Below, one piece after another: positions 1 to 12,942 of a stretch of 64,000 nucleotides of DNA. Source of the stretch: Plectrocnemia conspersa (Eukaryota > Arthropoda > Insecta > Trichoptera > Polycentropodidae); the NCBI GenBank assembly GCA_009617715.1, contig VTFK01000453.1:1-64000 (forward strand), in the 5' to 3' direction. Numbering within the stretch: the first letter of the stretch is position 1; each line of letters opens with the position of its first letter. Made by a program: the position numbers and the translations under genes. The notes beneath the pieces were generated by a model. That model ran no database searches. It was not told the DNA's origin and was given only the letters and a program-made list of their open reading frames with translations.

Positions 1-1417
1 ATTTATATATATTTCAAAGGCAAATTACCACAACTTATTATATATAATATACATAGTATATTCCACAAGTTATTTGAGGATCTCTGTATTGTCGCGCAAG
101 CAGCAACCGTTTAAAAAATCTGCTTATCTTAAGCTGCTACAGGTGAACAGAGCGTTCCAGGTACCACATCGGAAATGTTTCCATTGTAGAGATATCTCTG
201 GCGCCAGACATTTTAACTTGCGAATTAACCGCGGGCCTTGAACCGTCGTTTGAGGTGAACCTCCTCTAATGCCAATTATCCATCTGGTTTCAATGTCTCA
301 ATGCTATGCTTGACCCCTGACATGTGAGAAGCTGGCTAATGCTGTGTGTGCGAATTAGATCCGGATTAATTGGATAATAGGCGTCATACTGTTTGTCCGT
401 TTAAATAATATACTACGTGTATCCATAGACGGTAAATTATATATAGAATAATCCAGGAAACAGGGGTCGAGTTCAATTCTGCCTGATGTATGGCTTCTGT
501 CCGACGAGCTCGTAGGGCATCGGGTCGAAGGGTTCTACAACATAATAAGCCGAATAAAGGGTCTATGTATTAAAAGTATAAATTGTGAGAAGCACCTTCA
601 TTTTGGATTATATTGGCCGTAAAAATATTTTGCCGGCAGTTAAGTTATGTTTGGTGTCGCTCGGGGCTGAATAAGCAAATGTGGAATAAATAAATATTTT
701 ACAGGATACTATATCCACAACATGTTGACCTAAAAATATATTTATGTATATATATACTCTTTAAATCACACTGATATGTTTTTATATGTATATCTTAAAT
801 ATTTTTATTTGGTCCCTTGTGTAGCAAATTGCCCGCGAACGTGTGCTACAAGATTTCACGTATATTTTATCAGAGCGAAAGTATTATTTTTTCGATACAA
901 GAAAATAAAACTAAAGACACTTAAAGCACTCGTGAGTTTATTTTATTACTTTGGTAAAAATGTATTTATAGGCATATTTTTAACATTATAAATCGCCAAT
1001 ATTGCTATAGTTTTTTTATTATGATTTCTGACGTTCTGTTTTCACCAATTTTAAAATCTCTGAATTTTGTTTATGCCTTTGATTCTCCAAAACATTAAAA
1101 AAATGTTATACCTGGGGGAAATAAAATTAGAATACGTAACATTTAATTTAATCGTATTGACTGTGTTATTATTATTGTTTATCACTGCGTTAAACGCCGT
1201 AGATCAAAATTTTATCTCCTTGGTTCTCCACGGTTGCATAGATTTTGTAAATGTAAGTCGTCTCAAGTGGCCATAGTATACTTGAGCTAAACTCAAAGCT
1301 AATCCGTTCTTGTAAAATGTTTACTCTCTACATCGAATACGAAATGATAGTGCTAAGCTAGCGATTCAATTTTTATTTATATATAAAAATTATGCGATTG
1401 CTATAATTTTGTGTTCA
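1..1417. other. AT-rich DNA, no gene recognised
   Basis: No convincing reading frame, splice pair or repeat was recognised here. About 80-560 is less AT-rich than its surroundings and could be unique conserved DNA. A weak 45 bp AT-rich inverted repeat, TAGCGATTC pairing with GCGATTGCTA, lies near 1359-1405. Confidence 0.5.
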
Positions 1418-2463
1418 TAATGCCTGCACTACACGTTTTGGAAGTTGGCCAAGGTTGTCCAAGAACCGCTCTAAAATCTCTCGGAAGTTGTCCGAGGTTA
1501 CCGAGAACGGGAGGTAAAGTGGGGGTAATTCAGTCGACTCGGCCAGCTTCGAGCGCTTCCGAACATTGTCGGCGAAAGGACTGGAGTCAAAGGAACCGAA
1601 GTCGGAGCTGCTCTTTCGAGCGCAAGTGTGAGATACTTTCCCTTTCGCTCTCTCGGGTGTTAAGTGACGGGAGTGAGAGAGATAATGATATGGTGTTTCG
1701 CAAACTGAGATACAACGAGTAAATCGGTTCAATTTCAGTATGCGCGTAGGCGTCCTATGGTTAACGCGCATGTCGAGCGCTGCATCGTGGTCACGTGGTC
1801 AAGTTATAATATCACATGCTTATCGGGGATTTCAACAGACTCTTACTGACATCTTTGAATATTTTAGAGCACCAATATGAATTAATTATATTTTTGGTGG
1901 TATATTCTATTAACAGATATTGTTATTATATTTTTTTTATATGAAATAAATAATTAGTGGTACTTGATTTTGTTAAAAAAAATCATTTCGAATATCCTTA
2001 TGTATTTTCTTAGATCGGTTTATATAAATGTCGCACTATAACGAATTCTTATTTAGAATCGATGGCGACAAATTCTAAGATAGTCACAGATGTGGTGTTC
2101 ATATTCTGATAGTATCATTTTTATGCCTTATAGCATTTTGCAAAAGCCGACAAAGATTTTGCGTAAATTGAGTACTTACAACCGAAAAGTTTTCACTGAT
2201 ATTGTATTGGTGAGTGCCCACACACAAAGTTTTTATAATTATCAGTAACGTAATTTTAATATTATGACAATTTAAAAATTGTGATTATTTTGCACATTTT
2301 TCGATCGCGCGCAAATATTCCGGCTGTACGTGACAGAAGCCGCCGTCCGGACGGCATATGAAATTTGCGACATTGTGGTCACTTACTCAAAGTCGTAGGT
2401 CTCGGCCGACTTCAGTTGTAACTTCGGTTCGGACTACTTCTAAAGAGTGTAGTGCAGGCATAA
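1418..2463 (+). mobile_element. Non-autonomous DNA transposon (TWA-target MITE), copy 1
   Basis: The element spans 1421-2460 and begins TGCCTGCACTACAC; its end is the exact inverse, GTGTAGTGCAGGCA, so the terminal inverted repeat is 14 bp perfect and continues imperfectly for about 12 bp (TTTnGAAGT). It is flanked by a 3 bp direct TAA (1418-1420 and 2461-2463). A TWA target duplication is typical of the PIF/Harbinger superfamily, so that assignment is inferred from the duplication alone; no transposase is present. The 5' half is GC-richer and contains GAAGTTGTCCGAGG-type subrepeats and a CTCTCTCG/GAGAGAGA segment shared with the hairpin at 13.6 kb. A second copy, roughly 90% identical over the stretches I compared, lies inverted at 57.6-59.7 kb. 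Open frames of about 100 codons on both strands reflect its base composition and are not genes. Confidence 0.8.
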
Positions 2464-5400
2464 GCGTTTTGCGCATTTTTTATAACAATAGCCCTTGTTT
2501 TACAACCTGGGCTCGTTACTTCTAATAACCATTAAAGTATTAGGCAAAGCGACGTAATTACTTTTTTGAGAATAATGCATTGGCACATCTTGAAATGGTT
2601 TTAATGATTATTTTCATTAAGTAATATTGCAATATCTGAATTATTTACGTAAAACTTGTGCGAATAGGTTTTATTGTATTTTTTTGCATAATGATTAGGC
2701 TCTCACAATATCATTATAACTTAGGTCTAAAAAAATTGTTGAAAATATTTATTGATTTAATTACATTAAGAAATTATGCTAAATACGAGATAAAGAATAA
2801 TTTTATTCCTGATACCCAAGAGAAGCAAAAGTGTCCGATATGGGAACTTTTAATTTCTAGTGATATGATTATTTTTTTCAATAAATACATATTTATTTTA
2901 ATCTATAAATTAAAAATCGTAAATATTACCACATATCTAAATAAAAAATAAAAATTGTAGATATAATTTTTTTATGTAATAATATTATACATAATAAAGA
3001 TATATTATTTTGTTAAACAATACTGTTAAAAAACATTAAATTAATAATCAACGTCCTTTAGCATTAGTTTTTTTTTATTTATATTATAACAATATGATTC
3101 AACAATTCTTAAAAAGCATATTCTTATTCATATAATATTCTTTTAAAAAATATATTATTATCATTATATTATATTAAATTCACTATGAAATATTGACGGT
3201 GGTGCTTAAACGGTGAAAATCAGTCGAGTGTGAGCTTTAAACTTAATTAAGTTAATTATCTATACCAATACGAGTTCAACTTATGACGTTAAATTAATAT
3301 AATTTACCTTCTAAAATAGTTCTATCCTAATATTTTATTATGAACATTACTTAAAAAATATTATTTCTTAATGAAAAATATTTAATAATGAAAACCATGT
3401 CAGTATTGTTTTGCTTTTCAAAGTTTTTTAGTCTAAATTATATATAAGCACATTTAAATTGTCAGTAAATAAATTAAATACCAGCATAATAGCGGTTTGT
3501 ATATATCATATACCTACTCATTACATTGTTGCGTTTATCTCAATAACTGTTCATTGCGGTTTCGCGTTGATGACATCTTAAATGTTGTTAGACGTAATGA
3601 TGATCAAATCCGTATTCTCACCGATTGCTTATTGTGCAATTATTGCCGTAGTTAACTCTGCAGAGCTAACGGTTAACAATCAATTTCAAGCCATTTTGAA
3701 TTTTATTGCTTAATTATAATATGATTCTGAAGGCTAGCCCCCACACATTGATGCATTTTAATGGGCAATAACATTTGACAATTTATGGAAATAAATCTGT
3801 TTTACCTTGCATAAATAATAATATTTAGTATGTTTTAAATACTTTCAAGGATTCGTTTTCATACATTTATTTTTTCTTAGAATTCGAACATCACTTTTAA
3901 GGCAATTTGTAGGGCAAAATAAAATGTATACATAGGTGAGTGCTATATCTACGTAGTTTACGTAAAAATATATTCACGTACATTATATAAAAAAACCTCT
4001 TAAAACTTTTCTCACATTTCAATCGATCAATACAAAGCACGCGAAGTCTTGAAAGTTTATTATGTGTAAAATATAAATACGTAATTTATTATTACCTGCA
4101 CAGATAATAAATATATAATATTGATAAACTAAGTAAGAATACATTATGATGTAATTCACAAATATTTTTTAAATTAATATATCTAGTGTTTAGGAGCATT
4201 TACAATTTAAAGTTGCGCATTTGTATATATGTATGTAATTTATTTAATCAATAAGTTTCGCTGTAATGTCATAATCATGACCATTAAAGAGCTTTCTAAG
4301 ATCGTTTTACTGTCGTGACGCTTCTTGAATTACTTTAATTTATATCAAACTATTAACTAACATGTCTTCTATATATCACTACAATTACTCAATTTAACGT
4401 AAAAAAAATATTTTATAAAAGTACTTTAAAATTTTTTGTATACCATTATCACAGTAATAAAACTATATATATATACATATATCGGATAGAATCTCATTAT
4501 ATTGAATTTAAACGTGTTAGTAATAATATCTAAAATAAGTAAAAAAACTGGATAAAAATAAAAAGTGCTTTAACTAACAAACTAAACAAACCCTAAATAA
4601 AGACTCCAATCCGAATAATGTTCTCACGTTCTTAAACTATTCGTCATGTAAATATTTGTTCTACTATTTGTAAATTATTCATATATATTTGATATGTTAA
4701 ATATTGATTTTGATTTGCTATGTCAAACATTTTACTGTTGAAGTTTTTAATACATAAATAATATTTATTATCATAATTATCTACTTGAACTAAATATTAT
4801 TGTATAGAAATACTTCTAGCCGATTAATTATAACATATTTTAATAGTTTTCTATGTAAACTTATACTAGAAAGCGAGAAAATTTAACAAATATGTTATGA
4901 CGACAATAAATGCTTAGAACTAATGTTTTTGTATTTTATTTAATATTAAAGAGACAATACATATAACTTTAAAAATGCGAACAAAATATCTACAATTTGG
5001 TTATTCAGAATTAATCGATCTATGCAGACGAATTTAGATTTTTGTATATGTATTTTTGCAAGGAATATTTTGTTAGGAGTTTTTGAGGAATCAGTCGCGG
5101 TGTGTATTTAAAATGGCTTTGTATCTTTATAAGGGCTAAGTTAATTTATTGATCCGTTTATTCTGTAGGAACAAAGAAGCTGCTGCTAAAATTTATTTGA
5201 AATATAAAATCAATGATGTTTTTAAAATACGTCAAGCACTAGAAAAAATACCGGTTTGTGCGTAAAGCATGTGCGATAGACAATGCGTCTATTCTGCGTA
5301 AAAATTGCTATTGCAGTCTACCTATTGCATTATCGATCTTTGAAAGTTTCACTTTACAGCTTTACTTTAAAGTATAAACATATTTTATTGCTTGAATAAT

Positions 5401-5705
5401 TAGGCGATGCAATTATCCCCCCAACATCCACATCCGTGATTGGCTAGAGATGTTTCAAATCAAGAGGAATATAACTCAATACTATTTCTCTGTAATAATT
5501 TGTACCTCTTCGGCTTAAAAACGAGAAACTTTAAATATATGTTATTCTTTATGAGTTTAAGTAGCTTAATAATTGCGACATTTTTAAAACCTAATGTGTA
5601 CGACCTAGCTCGATTTGAATTAATCGTCACATATCAATCTACGAAATTAAGAAAATGATGATCGATCGCAATTTTAGTAATATAATAATTATTTATTCCA
5701 GACAT
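2464..5705. other. AT-rich DNA, nothing recognised
   Basis: Very AT-rich. A 97-codon open frame at 2658-2951 is low-complexity (Ile, Leu, Lys, Asn) and looks like chance. The stretch around 3530-3720 is more complex and may be single-copy, but no coding or repeat signal was found. Confidence 0.45.
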
Positions 5706-5709
5706 GGTA

Positions 5710-5795
5710 TAACTGTTCATATGGGATTCGAACCCAAGTATTTTGGGTATAAATCACTAATTTACCATTGGTTTATTGTGCTGGGCAAAGTTAAT
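5710..5795 (-). repeat. tRNA-derived SINE head relic (family 2)
   Basis: On the minus strand the segment reads as a degraded tRNA-like 3' half. A B-box-like GGGTTCGAATCCCA makes a T-arm with a 4 bp stem and a 7 nt loop, preceded by an anticodon-arm-like stretch and a weak A-box-like CCAATGGT. The piece TTCGAATCCCATATG recurs at 7343-7358, which supports an interspersed family over an isolated tRNA. The acceptor stem does not pair, so it is not a functional tRNA. Confidence 0.4.
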
Positions 5796-6679
5796 GCAAG
5801 ATGATTTATCTTAATCATAATTTTCTCTCTGTCGTAATATACAAAATTATTTATGTATTTAATTGCGCATATTCATTTTTGTCAACTTTTTGACGCGTGA
5901 TTTTAAAGCGTACTTTTTTTCATACGGTGGTTACAAATTGTTAATTTATTTTGTAAAAAGAAACCTTATTGATTTTTAAAATATTTTGGGATATCTCTTT
6001 CGTTCAAAAAATACAACAAAATATATTTATGAATTATTTACAATTGATGAGACTGAACTGTAAAGTTAATAAAAATTCTCTTTATTAAGCGAGTATTAAT
6101 TTTTTCACGGATTGGATGTCATAAAAAAACAGGTGCGTTTGAATCAAGAAACTTATTCATAGACTCATTGAGGTTTACAGGGATTGTGTTAAATCGTAAG
6201 TAAATATATATTTTAAAGTCAATTCTAAAATATAGATTTTGTATATTTACTCTCAGAATATCCACGGAAAAATGTTTGAACAATTCATTGATTTTCTATT
6301 ATTTACTTATATACTTGTAGTAATAAAGCATTGGAACGATAACTCACTCACTCATATAATTCACCCACTCAAAAGCGTAATTGAACAATAGAACCTAAAA
6401 TACAGAATCATACGGGTAGGTTTGCAAAATTATTCCACATATACAAATTTTAAAATAGAATGTTCACATTTCATTGTATAAACGTAATAAATAAAAATGT
6501 TAAAGTAAATAGTAAAAAGTTCTGTGTTTTCGCGTTATATTATTCCATTTAATGTTCACCTCTTAACGTATAAAATCTGTATATTTTATTTTTTATTTTT
6601 AATATATATAGTAATATATAGCGACCCATCACATTTTAATTTTTTTTTTTTTATTTAAAAACCCTTTTATTATTTTGAT

Positions 6680-6972
6680 GAAATTTTGCATAATCTAACG
6701 CACCCTTTGACAAATTGCAGCTCAAAACTATGCACAATTAAAAGCCGCCCACAAAGCGAAATTGAATTTCGCAGCGCAAATGCGGCTTTTAGAGAAAGCC
6801 CTTTGCTTCCTTGTCGCTTTCGTCGTTGTGGTCCGACTATGCGATGCGGGCAATATATTATATATATAGCCAGTAGTTTAGACATAATATTCGGCGTGTT
6901 TAGATTGATTGGGCGAGTATCGGTAATACAGCGTAACTGGTATACTTTCGTTTGGAACGGGTCTTTTCTGAG
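6680..6972 (+). promoter_or_regulatory. Possible promoter region of moderate GC
   Basis: This stretch is clearly less AT-rich than its surroundings and not repetitive in the window. An insect initiator-like TCAGT lies at 6974-6978, with a TATA-like TATACTT at 6941-6947, slightly far upstream for a canonical TATA box. It directly precedes the candidate exon at 6973-7110. The assignment is inferred from motif layout only; both motifs are short enough to arise by chance. Confidence 0.2.
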
Positions 6973-7110
6973 ATCAGTGAACCCGGCGAGGTTGGTTCGA
7001 TCTCCGTTACTACTACTACTGCTGCTTCTACCGCCGAAGCACTACAATTAACGCCGATGGCCAAGACCGCCGTGGTCAATTGGCAACAAACTTGTGCTCT
7101 ATGGAAGTGA
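6973..7110 (+). CDS. Possible exon or 5' leader of an unidentified gene
   Basis: One frame stays open from about 6937 to a stop at 7110. It reads protein-like: acidic and Gly-rich, then a Thr/Ala stretch encoded by repeated ACT and GCT, then a segment beginning MAKTAVVNW. The in-frame ATG is at 7057 (C at position -3, a weak context). TTTTCTGAG before 6973 could be a weak splice acceptor, and GTGACG at 7107 a weak donor. The opposite strand is also open, so composition alone may explain it. No family was recognised. It may equally be untranslated leader or unique non-coding DNA. Confidence 0.2.
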   Translation: MSEPGEVGSISVTTTTAASTAEALQLTPMAKTAVVNWQQTCALWK

Positions 7111-7339
7111 CGGCCAACCGTCGGAGAGGGTTGAGCAACATTGACTAAATACATTTCTAAGAGCAATATAAAAAACAGTACGTCTTCAAAGCGATGTTTA
7201 TATTCATAATTTATAAGTCAATGAGAAAAATTATAGACTTCAAAGTCATACTCTCTATGAGCTGAAGTAGCTCCTTATTACAAAATTTTCAATAACTAAT
7301 ATGTAACTAATTTCCTAGACACGATAAAAATTGAAAAAC

Positions 7340-7362
7340 AATGCGGTCCATATGGGATTCGA
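7340..7362 (-). repeat. Short SINE family-2 fragment
   Basis: On the minus strand TTCGAATCCCATATG is followed by GAC, matching the B-box and downstream flank of the relic at 5.7 kb. The match is too short to define the element limits. Confidence 0.3.
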
Positions 7363-7499
7363 AATTTGATTGCTATACCGGTAGTATCGATACAAGTAAT
7401 GACGGTATTGGTGCGAAAATTGATCTTCGGTACTACTAGTATTACAAAATTAAATACTGATAGTACTGAATTTTTTTTTATCCGTACAACATATTTACC

Positions 7500-8270
7500 A
7501 TCGATATTTTTGTACTTTTGTATATGAGAGCCATGTCAACATAAAAGGAATATATTTGCTTTATCTCAGGCAAATATAATGCTACCTAGCAGTTCCCAGT
7601 AATTCTGCTATGTGACAGAGAAATTATCGCGCCCTTTATTTATGATAGGGATGGCTGGCGAAGTAAAAGAAAAGCAGGTATTGCATATGCATAATTATTT
7701 CTATTATTTTTACATAATTACGTTCATTTAGATATAGTTTTAAACGAATATTCCATGGAATTTGATTCACTAAACATTGGTGTTCAATATTGCTTGAAAA
7801 CAAAAGCGTAGAATAAAATAATGCTCATTGTAGAGAATTATTCTAAGCAGTTTTATGAAAGTAGAATAATATTATTCTTTTTAGACCAAGGGGGCAAAAT
7901 ATCGGACCACCTTATCTATGCAAAAAATCCCACTGGCCGATGTTTCAGCGCATTTTTAAAAAAAAATTTAAAATTTTTTGATATTTTTGTATATGTGCGA
8001 CGTTTCAATATATAACGAATAAATTTGCCTTCATCTCAGGAAATTCTAATGATACCTAGCAGTTTTTAGTAAATTTGTTATGTAATATAAAAATGTCCGC
8101 ATCTTTTATTTATGATAGGGATGGCTGGCGAAGTGAAAATAAAAGCAGATATTGCATACACGAAAATATTTCTACTATTTGTATATTTTTATTTCCATTT
8201 AGATATATTTTTACACAAATAGTCCACGGAATATACTTCACTAAACATTAGTGTTAAATATTAGCACTAA
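7500..8270 (+). repeat. Degenerate tandem duplication, period about 470 bp
   Basis: Two copies of an approximately 240 bp segment lie in direct orientation. The anchor TTTATTTATGATAGGGATGG is found at both sites, offset by 470 bp (7637 and 8107). Matching segments include ACCTAGCAGTT, GGCTGGCGAAGT and ACTAAACATTrGTGTT. Copies are roughly 75-80% alike by eye, so the duplication is old. There is no coding potential, and the frame at 7821-8015 lies in the unmatched spacer. The family is unknown. Confidence 0.65.
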
Positions 8271-8279
8271 GTAAGTCTT

Positions 8280-11200
8280 ATTAATTATATTTAAATAAAA
8301 ATTTATTTGAAAAAATTACGTAAAATATATGTTTTTAAAAAAAAACGTCACCATAAAAAATATAGAATATATCTCGTCGGTCTAATTATGCAGATGAAAA
8401 TGCTCCATACTTTATTCACGGTTTTGTTTTGCTCCAACATTTTTACGGTTTTACGAAACTCCACAGTAAGGATAGAGGATGTTATATTTTCAAGACTGCG
8501 ACTCCAGGGAAAAATATCTTACGCTAACCACACGAATCGTGAAGAAAAATAGATCTCGGTAAACAACAAAAAAATGTTTTATGGTGCTGTCCGAGAGTGA
8601 TATAACAATAAAACTGTTGTGGTGGTATTAAATTTTCCCAAATTTCCATTCGACTAATGCGATTCTTCCACGAACGCTACAGTTCGTACAATATTAATGT
8701 GCCCGTATAATATTTTCTCGAGCTTACAAACATGTTGAATATGCCATTAATTTTTCTATAAATTATTCTTCATCTCCCTTTATGATTCAAAGAATTTAAT
8801 TTAATTTTAATAACAAACTCACTAAACGTATATAATTAATTATGCATTCTATTCTGAAAAAATGTTTCTTCATTCTCGTGTTTACTACTCAGTTACATAC
8901 ATAATCCTTTCTGTTGTGTATTTAAATCGAAACAGTATAAATTTACATCTAGACGGTTGGATTACAAAAGCTTAATACAAAAATATTTAGGTGTTTTTAT
9001 TCAACAAAAACACATTAATCTATCGACTTTTTGGAATTTATATAATCGTTTACAAATTAATCACACGAGTGTAGATTTTCCTAAAATGTTTTTATTATTA
9101 AGGTTAAAATTGTTTATGTTGTTTATAAAAGTGAGAGCTTTTATTAGCTTTATTTCGCTACTGTGCTAAAATGTACATAATCACAAACTTTTAACGATGA
9201 AAAATATAATGAAAATATGTAAATAATTGATGATACGTTTTATATATGTATATAAACGATTGAGTAGCAGGTGTCTTGAACTTGGTTTAATTAGTTTGCT
9301 ATAATCGCCCCTAGAGAGTTTCCTTCTCGAGAAATCGTTTTAAAATCACGTTAACCCTGATTAATTTATTTTTATTATATATTTTATAAGGTATTAACAA
9401 TTTTATCATTAGATTTTTAACTTTATTATTTTGACGAGTCTTGATTAATATACAAAATTAGTTGTTTAACAATTGCGGTTTCAGTAATTAATATATAAAA
9501 AAATTTTATTCACATAAAGTTAGCACAATGCCTTAACTATTTTTTTTGTAGTACACACTATGCAGAATTTTTAGCCTCCTATTTTTATAGCAATTTATTG
9601 TTTATACATATATGTATTCATGTACTGTCCTTCATTCATCACATCATTATAAAAAAAATACCCTTATTGATATAACAATTAATCAGAATTTTGGCTAAGA
9701 TTGCCTAATCATTTTTATAGTGCATCTTTAAACTTGCTTCAAATCTCACACTAAACATTTCAAGAGAAAAATTAATATTCAGATATGACTCAAGCTTAAA
9801 GCTTCACATTTGAGATTAGACATATTTAAATTATTGCTCTACTTAATACCGAGATCTGCAGAGCAGCAGAAGTCGTCATAGATAGTTCTTAGTTGCATTT
9901 AATAATCATTATCATTTGAGATGATAGAGTATTATATTATTTTAAGTATCATGCTAATCTCTTTGTCAGATGCTTTATCTATTTATTTTTAATTTGAATA
10001 AAATCTGTTCCACAAAGCCTACTAGTTATGTATTATACATCATTACATAAATGTTATTGTGAATGTTTTTTTATTAGTATAAATATAATTTCACTGGTTC
10101 AATCAAATCAGTAAAAATAAAATTTTAATTTTAAATTATTTGCTGCTCTAAAATGCAAATAAGACTTTATTTGACAGTTGCGAAACGTATTAGCCTAATA
10201 AAATTTTAAAAACTATAGTTTCTTCTAAGGTTTAGTTGTGTTTGGTTCATTCGTTTAGGTTTGGGTTTGAACTGCAAATGTTTCACAATTATAAAATTAA
10301 GTTTTATAGATATTTTAAAGATGAGCTAAATTATATTTTCGCTAGTAGAAATTTATTATATATTTACTAATTAAAATTTATTCGGACATAATATTTTATC
10401 ATAGTCATAAGGGCGTGACTTTTCACCAAAATGGAAACGCCGGAAAAGTTGGTAACAATTTATTTTATAAGCATAAATTAATTTACATATGTAATATGGA
10501 AATGTAGCTACCTATATATTTTTGTTATTTTTTGCAACGGTCGTTAAAATTACCTTTAAATAAATTGTGCAAATGGTTAAAATCCCCACATAGTGTAACT
10601 TTTTTTTTTATTAAATAAATAAATTGGTATTTGATGTATTCCAATTATTTATTCTCTTTAGATACTTGTTAGTGATATTTGTATCAGAAGCACTAATCAC
10701 TTTTGATGATAAATACAAGTACAATATTTTTTTTTTAATAATATAATAGCGTTGTAAAAGTAGCATAGAAAACAGATATATTTAAATTAAAAATAATATC
10801 AAATTATAAATTTTATAATTTTCTTCTGCATATGTTGCACCTGCCTAGTTTGGCACTGAATATATGTATACATAGCGATAAATATATTTGTAACATTTAT
10901 TCAACAATTCAAACAAAAACGCATATATTACAACACAATATGACTTTCAAATGAATAACCATATGTTTAGAAAGTATATTGAGTCATAAATAAATATTAT
11001 TGTCAATTACTTTAACTGATAACGAATTTCTATATATCACCCATTCTTTTACAATATACAGTCATTTCGTTTTTTGATTCCTAACAGTCATATTGCCGTT
11101 ACAGGTAAAATTACTCGTACATATGCATTATACATTCATATAATACATACATGCATATATTATGTTTCGTGCAATGTCTTTTTATGGTTCGTTAATCGAC

Positions 11201-11390
11201 AAGCATAATAAAATACACTTTAACCGTTGGTTAAATTATTCGATATTCGGACAAAATAATATATTTAGCAATTTTACCGTTTTCATAACGTTAAGGTCGA
11301 AGCCTCACTTAACGGTCCATATATCTTACTGCTTGTGATTTATCGCAGTTGACACTGTTATATAACACAATATCTCGGTAATACGGTGGA
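8280..11390. other. AT-rich DNA, nothing recognised
   Basis: Small open frames at 8307-8552 and 8957-9169 are chance-like and Lys/Phe/Ile-rich. No splice pair, repeat partner or structured RNA was identified. Confidence 0.45.
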
Positions 11391-11448
11391 GCATTAATTT
11401 TTGACACCAAAGGGTCTGGAAATAATAAAAGCAAAATAAAACAGACGT

Positions 11449-11654
11449 GTGTGCCTTTCTTGTGTACAGACTACGCCCACGGTCAAGACGAGTCATTTCT
11501 CTCTTGGGGAACCTTTAGTACTCCTCTCTGTTGTTTTAGACACGATGACAGGTGAATAGTGAATGCAGTTGAGACTATATAAATATCAACACTAATGCAA
11601 GCTTTGTGTTGAATAAATACGTCTACTTGTGAGAGTTTTATACGTGTCTTTACA
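11449..11654 (+). repeat. Possible solo LTR or Pol II unit (weak)
   Basis: A TATA box (TATATAAATAT near 11576) is followed about 30 bp later by a GTGTTGAATAAATAC segment, then a T/G-rich stretch ending TTTACA. This promoter, polyadenylation signal and terminal CA layout resembles the U3-R-U5 order of an LTR. The upstream part from TGTGTGCC is GC-richer. I found no matching target duplication or second LTR, so this is a pattern-level suggestion only. Confidence 0.2.
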
Positions 11655-12580
11655 TAATGTTAATGGATTAATAAATTATGAGCTAGAGCTCATATCGTAT
11701 TAAACTTTAAGTAGCTATTAGCTTCTTAGCTGTTTACTTTACGAAGTTTAAAATCAGTAGCAGAGTATAAATTACAAATCTGACACTTCATAGCGACTTA
11801 TCATTAGGAGTAAAAATTGTATTTAAAGCATTAATTTTAGTGATATAGAAATCATATTTGTATTTTATTTCTGTGTAAACTTATATGTTGGTTTTACTCC
11901 AATATTCACACAAAAAGTTAAAATAAGATATATTATATTATTTGCAACTAAAACAACAAAATATTTTACATAGTGAAATTTAGTATTAAGTAAATTAAAA
12001 CAGCATTAAATAAGCATGAATTATATTATGCTTTGATAAATAATACCATAAATTTTAAATGTTTCTGGTGCTTTACATAAAACATAATAAGCAGTACTAT
12101 TTTTTTGTGAATTGGTGTTTTTTTTTGAATGCAATATAAACTATTATTCTGTGTATACTAATATATAGAATTAGCGAATTTGATATGTAGCCATTTTTTT
12201 ATTAAATTGTAGTTTTAGTGAAATATTTAATAATGCTTTGTGTAGTCGTTAAGAATCATAAAAATAATAAAAATGATTATCAAAAAAAATAATACATTGC
12301 ATTGCATTTTAAATCTGCGGATTTTATTTGTGTGTATCTTTACAGTAAATGTGTATTTTTTAATGTAGTTTTAACAAGTTTAACTTTTTTAGTGAAATTA
12401 AATCCAAATAACATTTTTATCGGTGGATAAATACTTCTACTAGTCAATGTATTAATTAGCTTACTAGCGAAGCGTCCATTCGCTGTTTAAATCTAAACCT
12501 AATCAAACGTTTTAGCCTGATAAAAGTTAAAAAAACTATAGTATGGCCTTGTTAATTTAATTTATTTTTTAATAAATCTT

Positions 12581-12884
12581 CCGTTGTAACCTGACAGGCG
12601 TAAGCCTAATGCGTTACAACGGGGTAAATATGTAACAACTGAGTAAGTCAATCAGATATAATGAACACCTACAAATAAGTATGATAATCGGTGACATCAA
12701 TATTAATAATTGTAAAGTAATATGTGTAATATAATTCATAACTAATAGATGTCACTGCAGTTAAGGCCGTTTTTTTATAAATGCGCATTTTTATAAATAA
12801 AAATTCGAGTGCCGCTGCTGGAGCTCGAACCCGCAACCTCATAGTTACTAGTCTGAGACGTTTCGGACTACGCTATTCCGCCCT
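12581..12884 (-). mobile_element. tRNA-derived SINE, copy A
   Basis: Read on the minus strand, the 5' head carries an A box (TAGCGTAGTCCG) and a B box (GGTTCGAGCTC). An anticodon-like loop CTAGTAAC closed by a CTCAkA stem resembles tRNA-Thr(AGT). The body is AT-rich and contains an internal inverted repeat, GTGACATC against GATGTCAC. The 3' end (12581-12622) is a perfect 10 bp stem, CCGTTGTAAC with GTTACAACGG, enclosing a 22 nt loop that starts GCATTAGGCT, followed by an A/T-rich tail. The element is non-coding and would depend on Pol III transcription and a LINE RT. The tail matches LINE 3' ends at 62.5 and 62.95 kb. Confidence 0.85.
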
Positions 12885-12942
12885 TGTATTGTATTGTGTC
12901 GCTCTATAACTATTTTTTAATCGAAATTCGCAAGGTTTAAGG

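Noticed and set aside
1415..1771. Open frames of 103-118 codons on both strands
   Set aside because: They lie wholly inside the TWA-target MITE, on overlapping strands, and are broken in the second copy. Base composition explains them.
6180..6195. 15 nt micro-exon before GTAAGTAAAT
   Set aside because: Too short to support, contains an in-frame stop in the natural phase, and the acceptor has almost no pyrimidine tract.
6686..7051. 121-codon plus-strand frame ending in a Leu run
   Set aside because: The Leu run is the CTACTACTACT-type repeat read in another frame, the opposite strand is equally open, and there is no domain or start context.
12826..12884. Functional tRNA-Thr gene
   Set aside because: Head sequence has A and B boxes but no pairing acceptor stem, and the same sequence with body and tail recurs three more times: a SINE.
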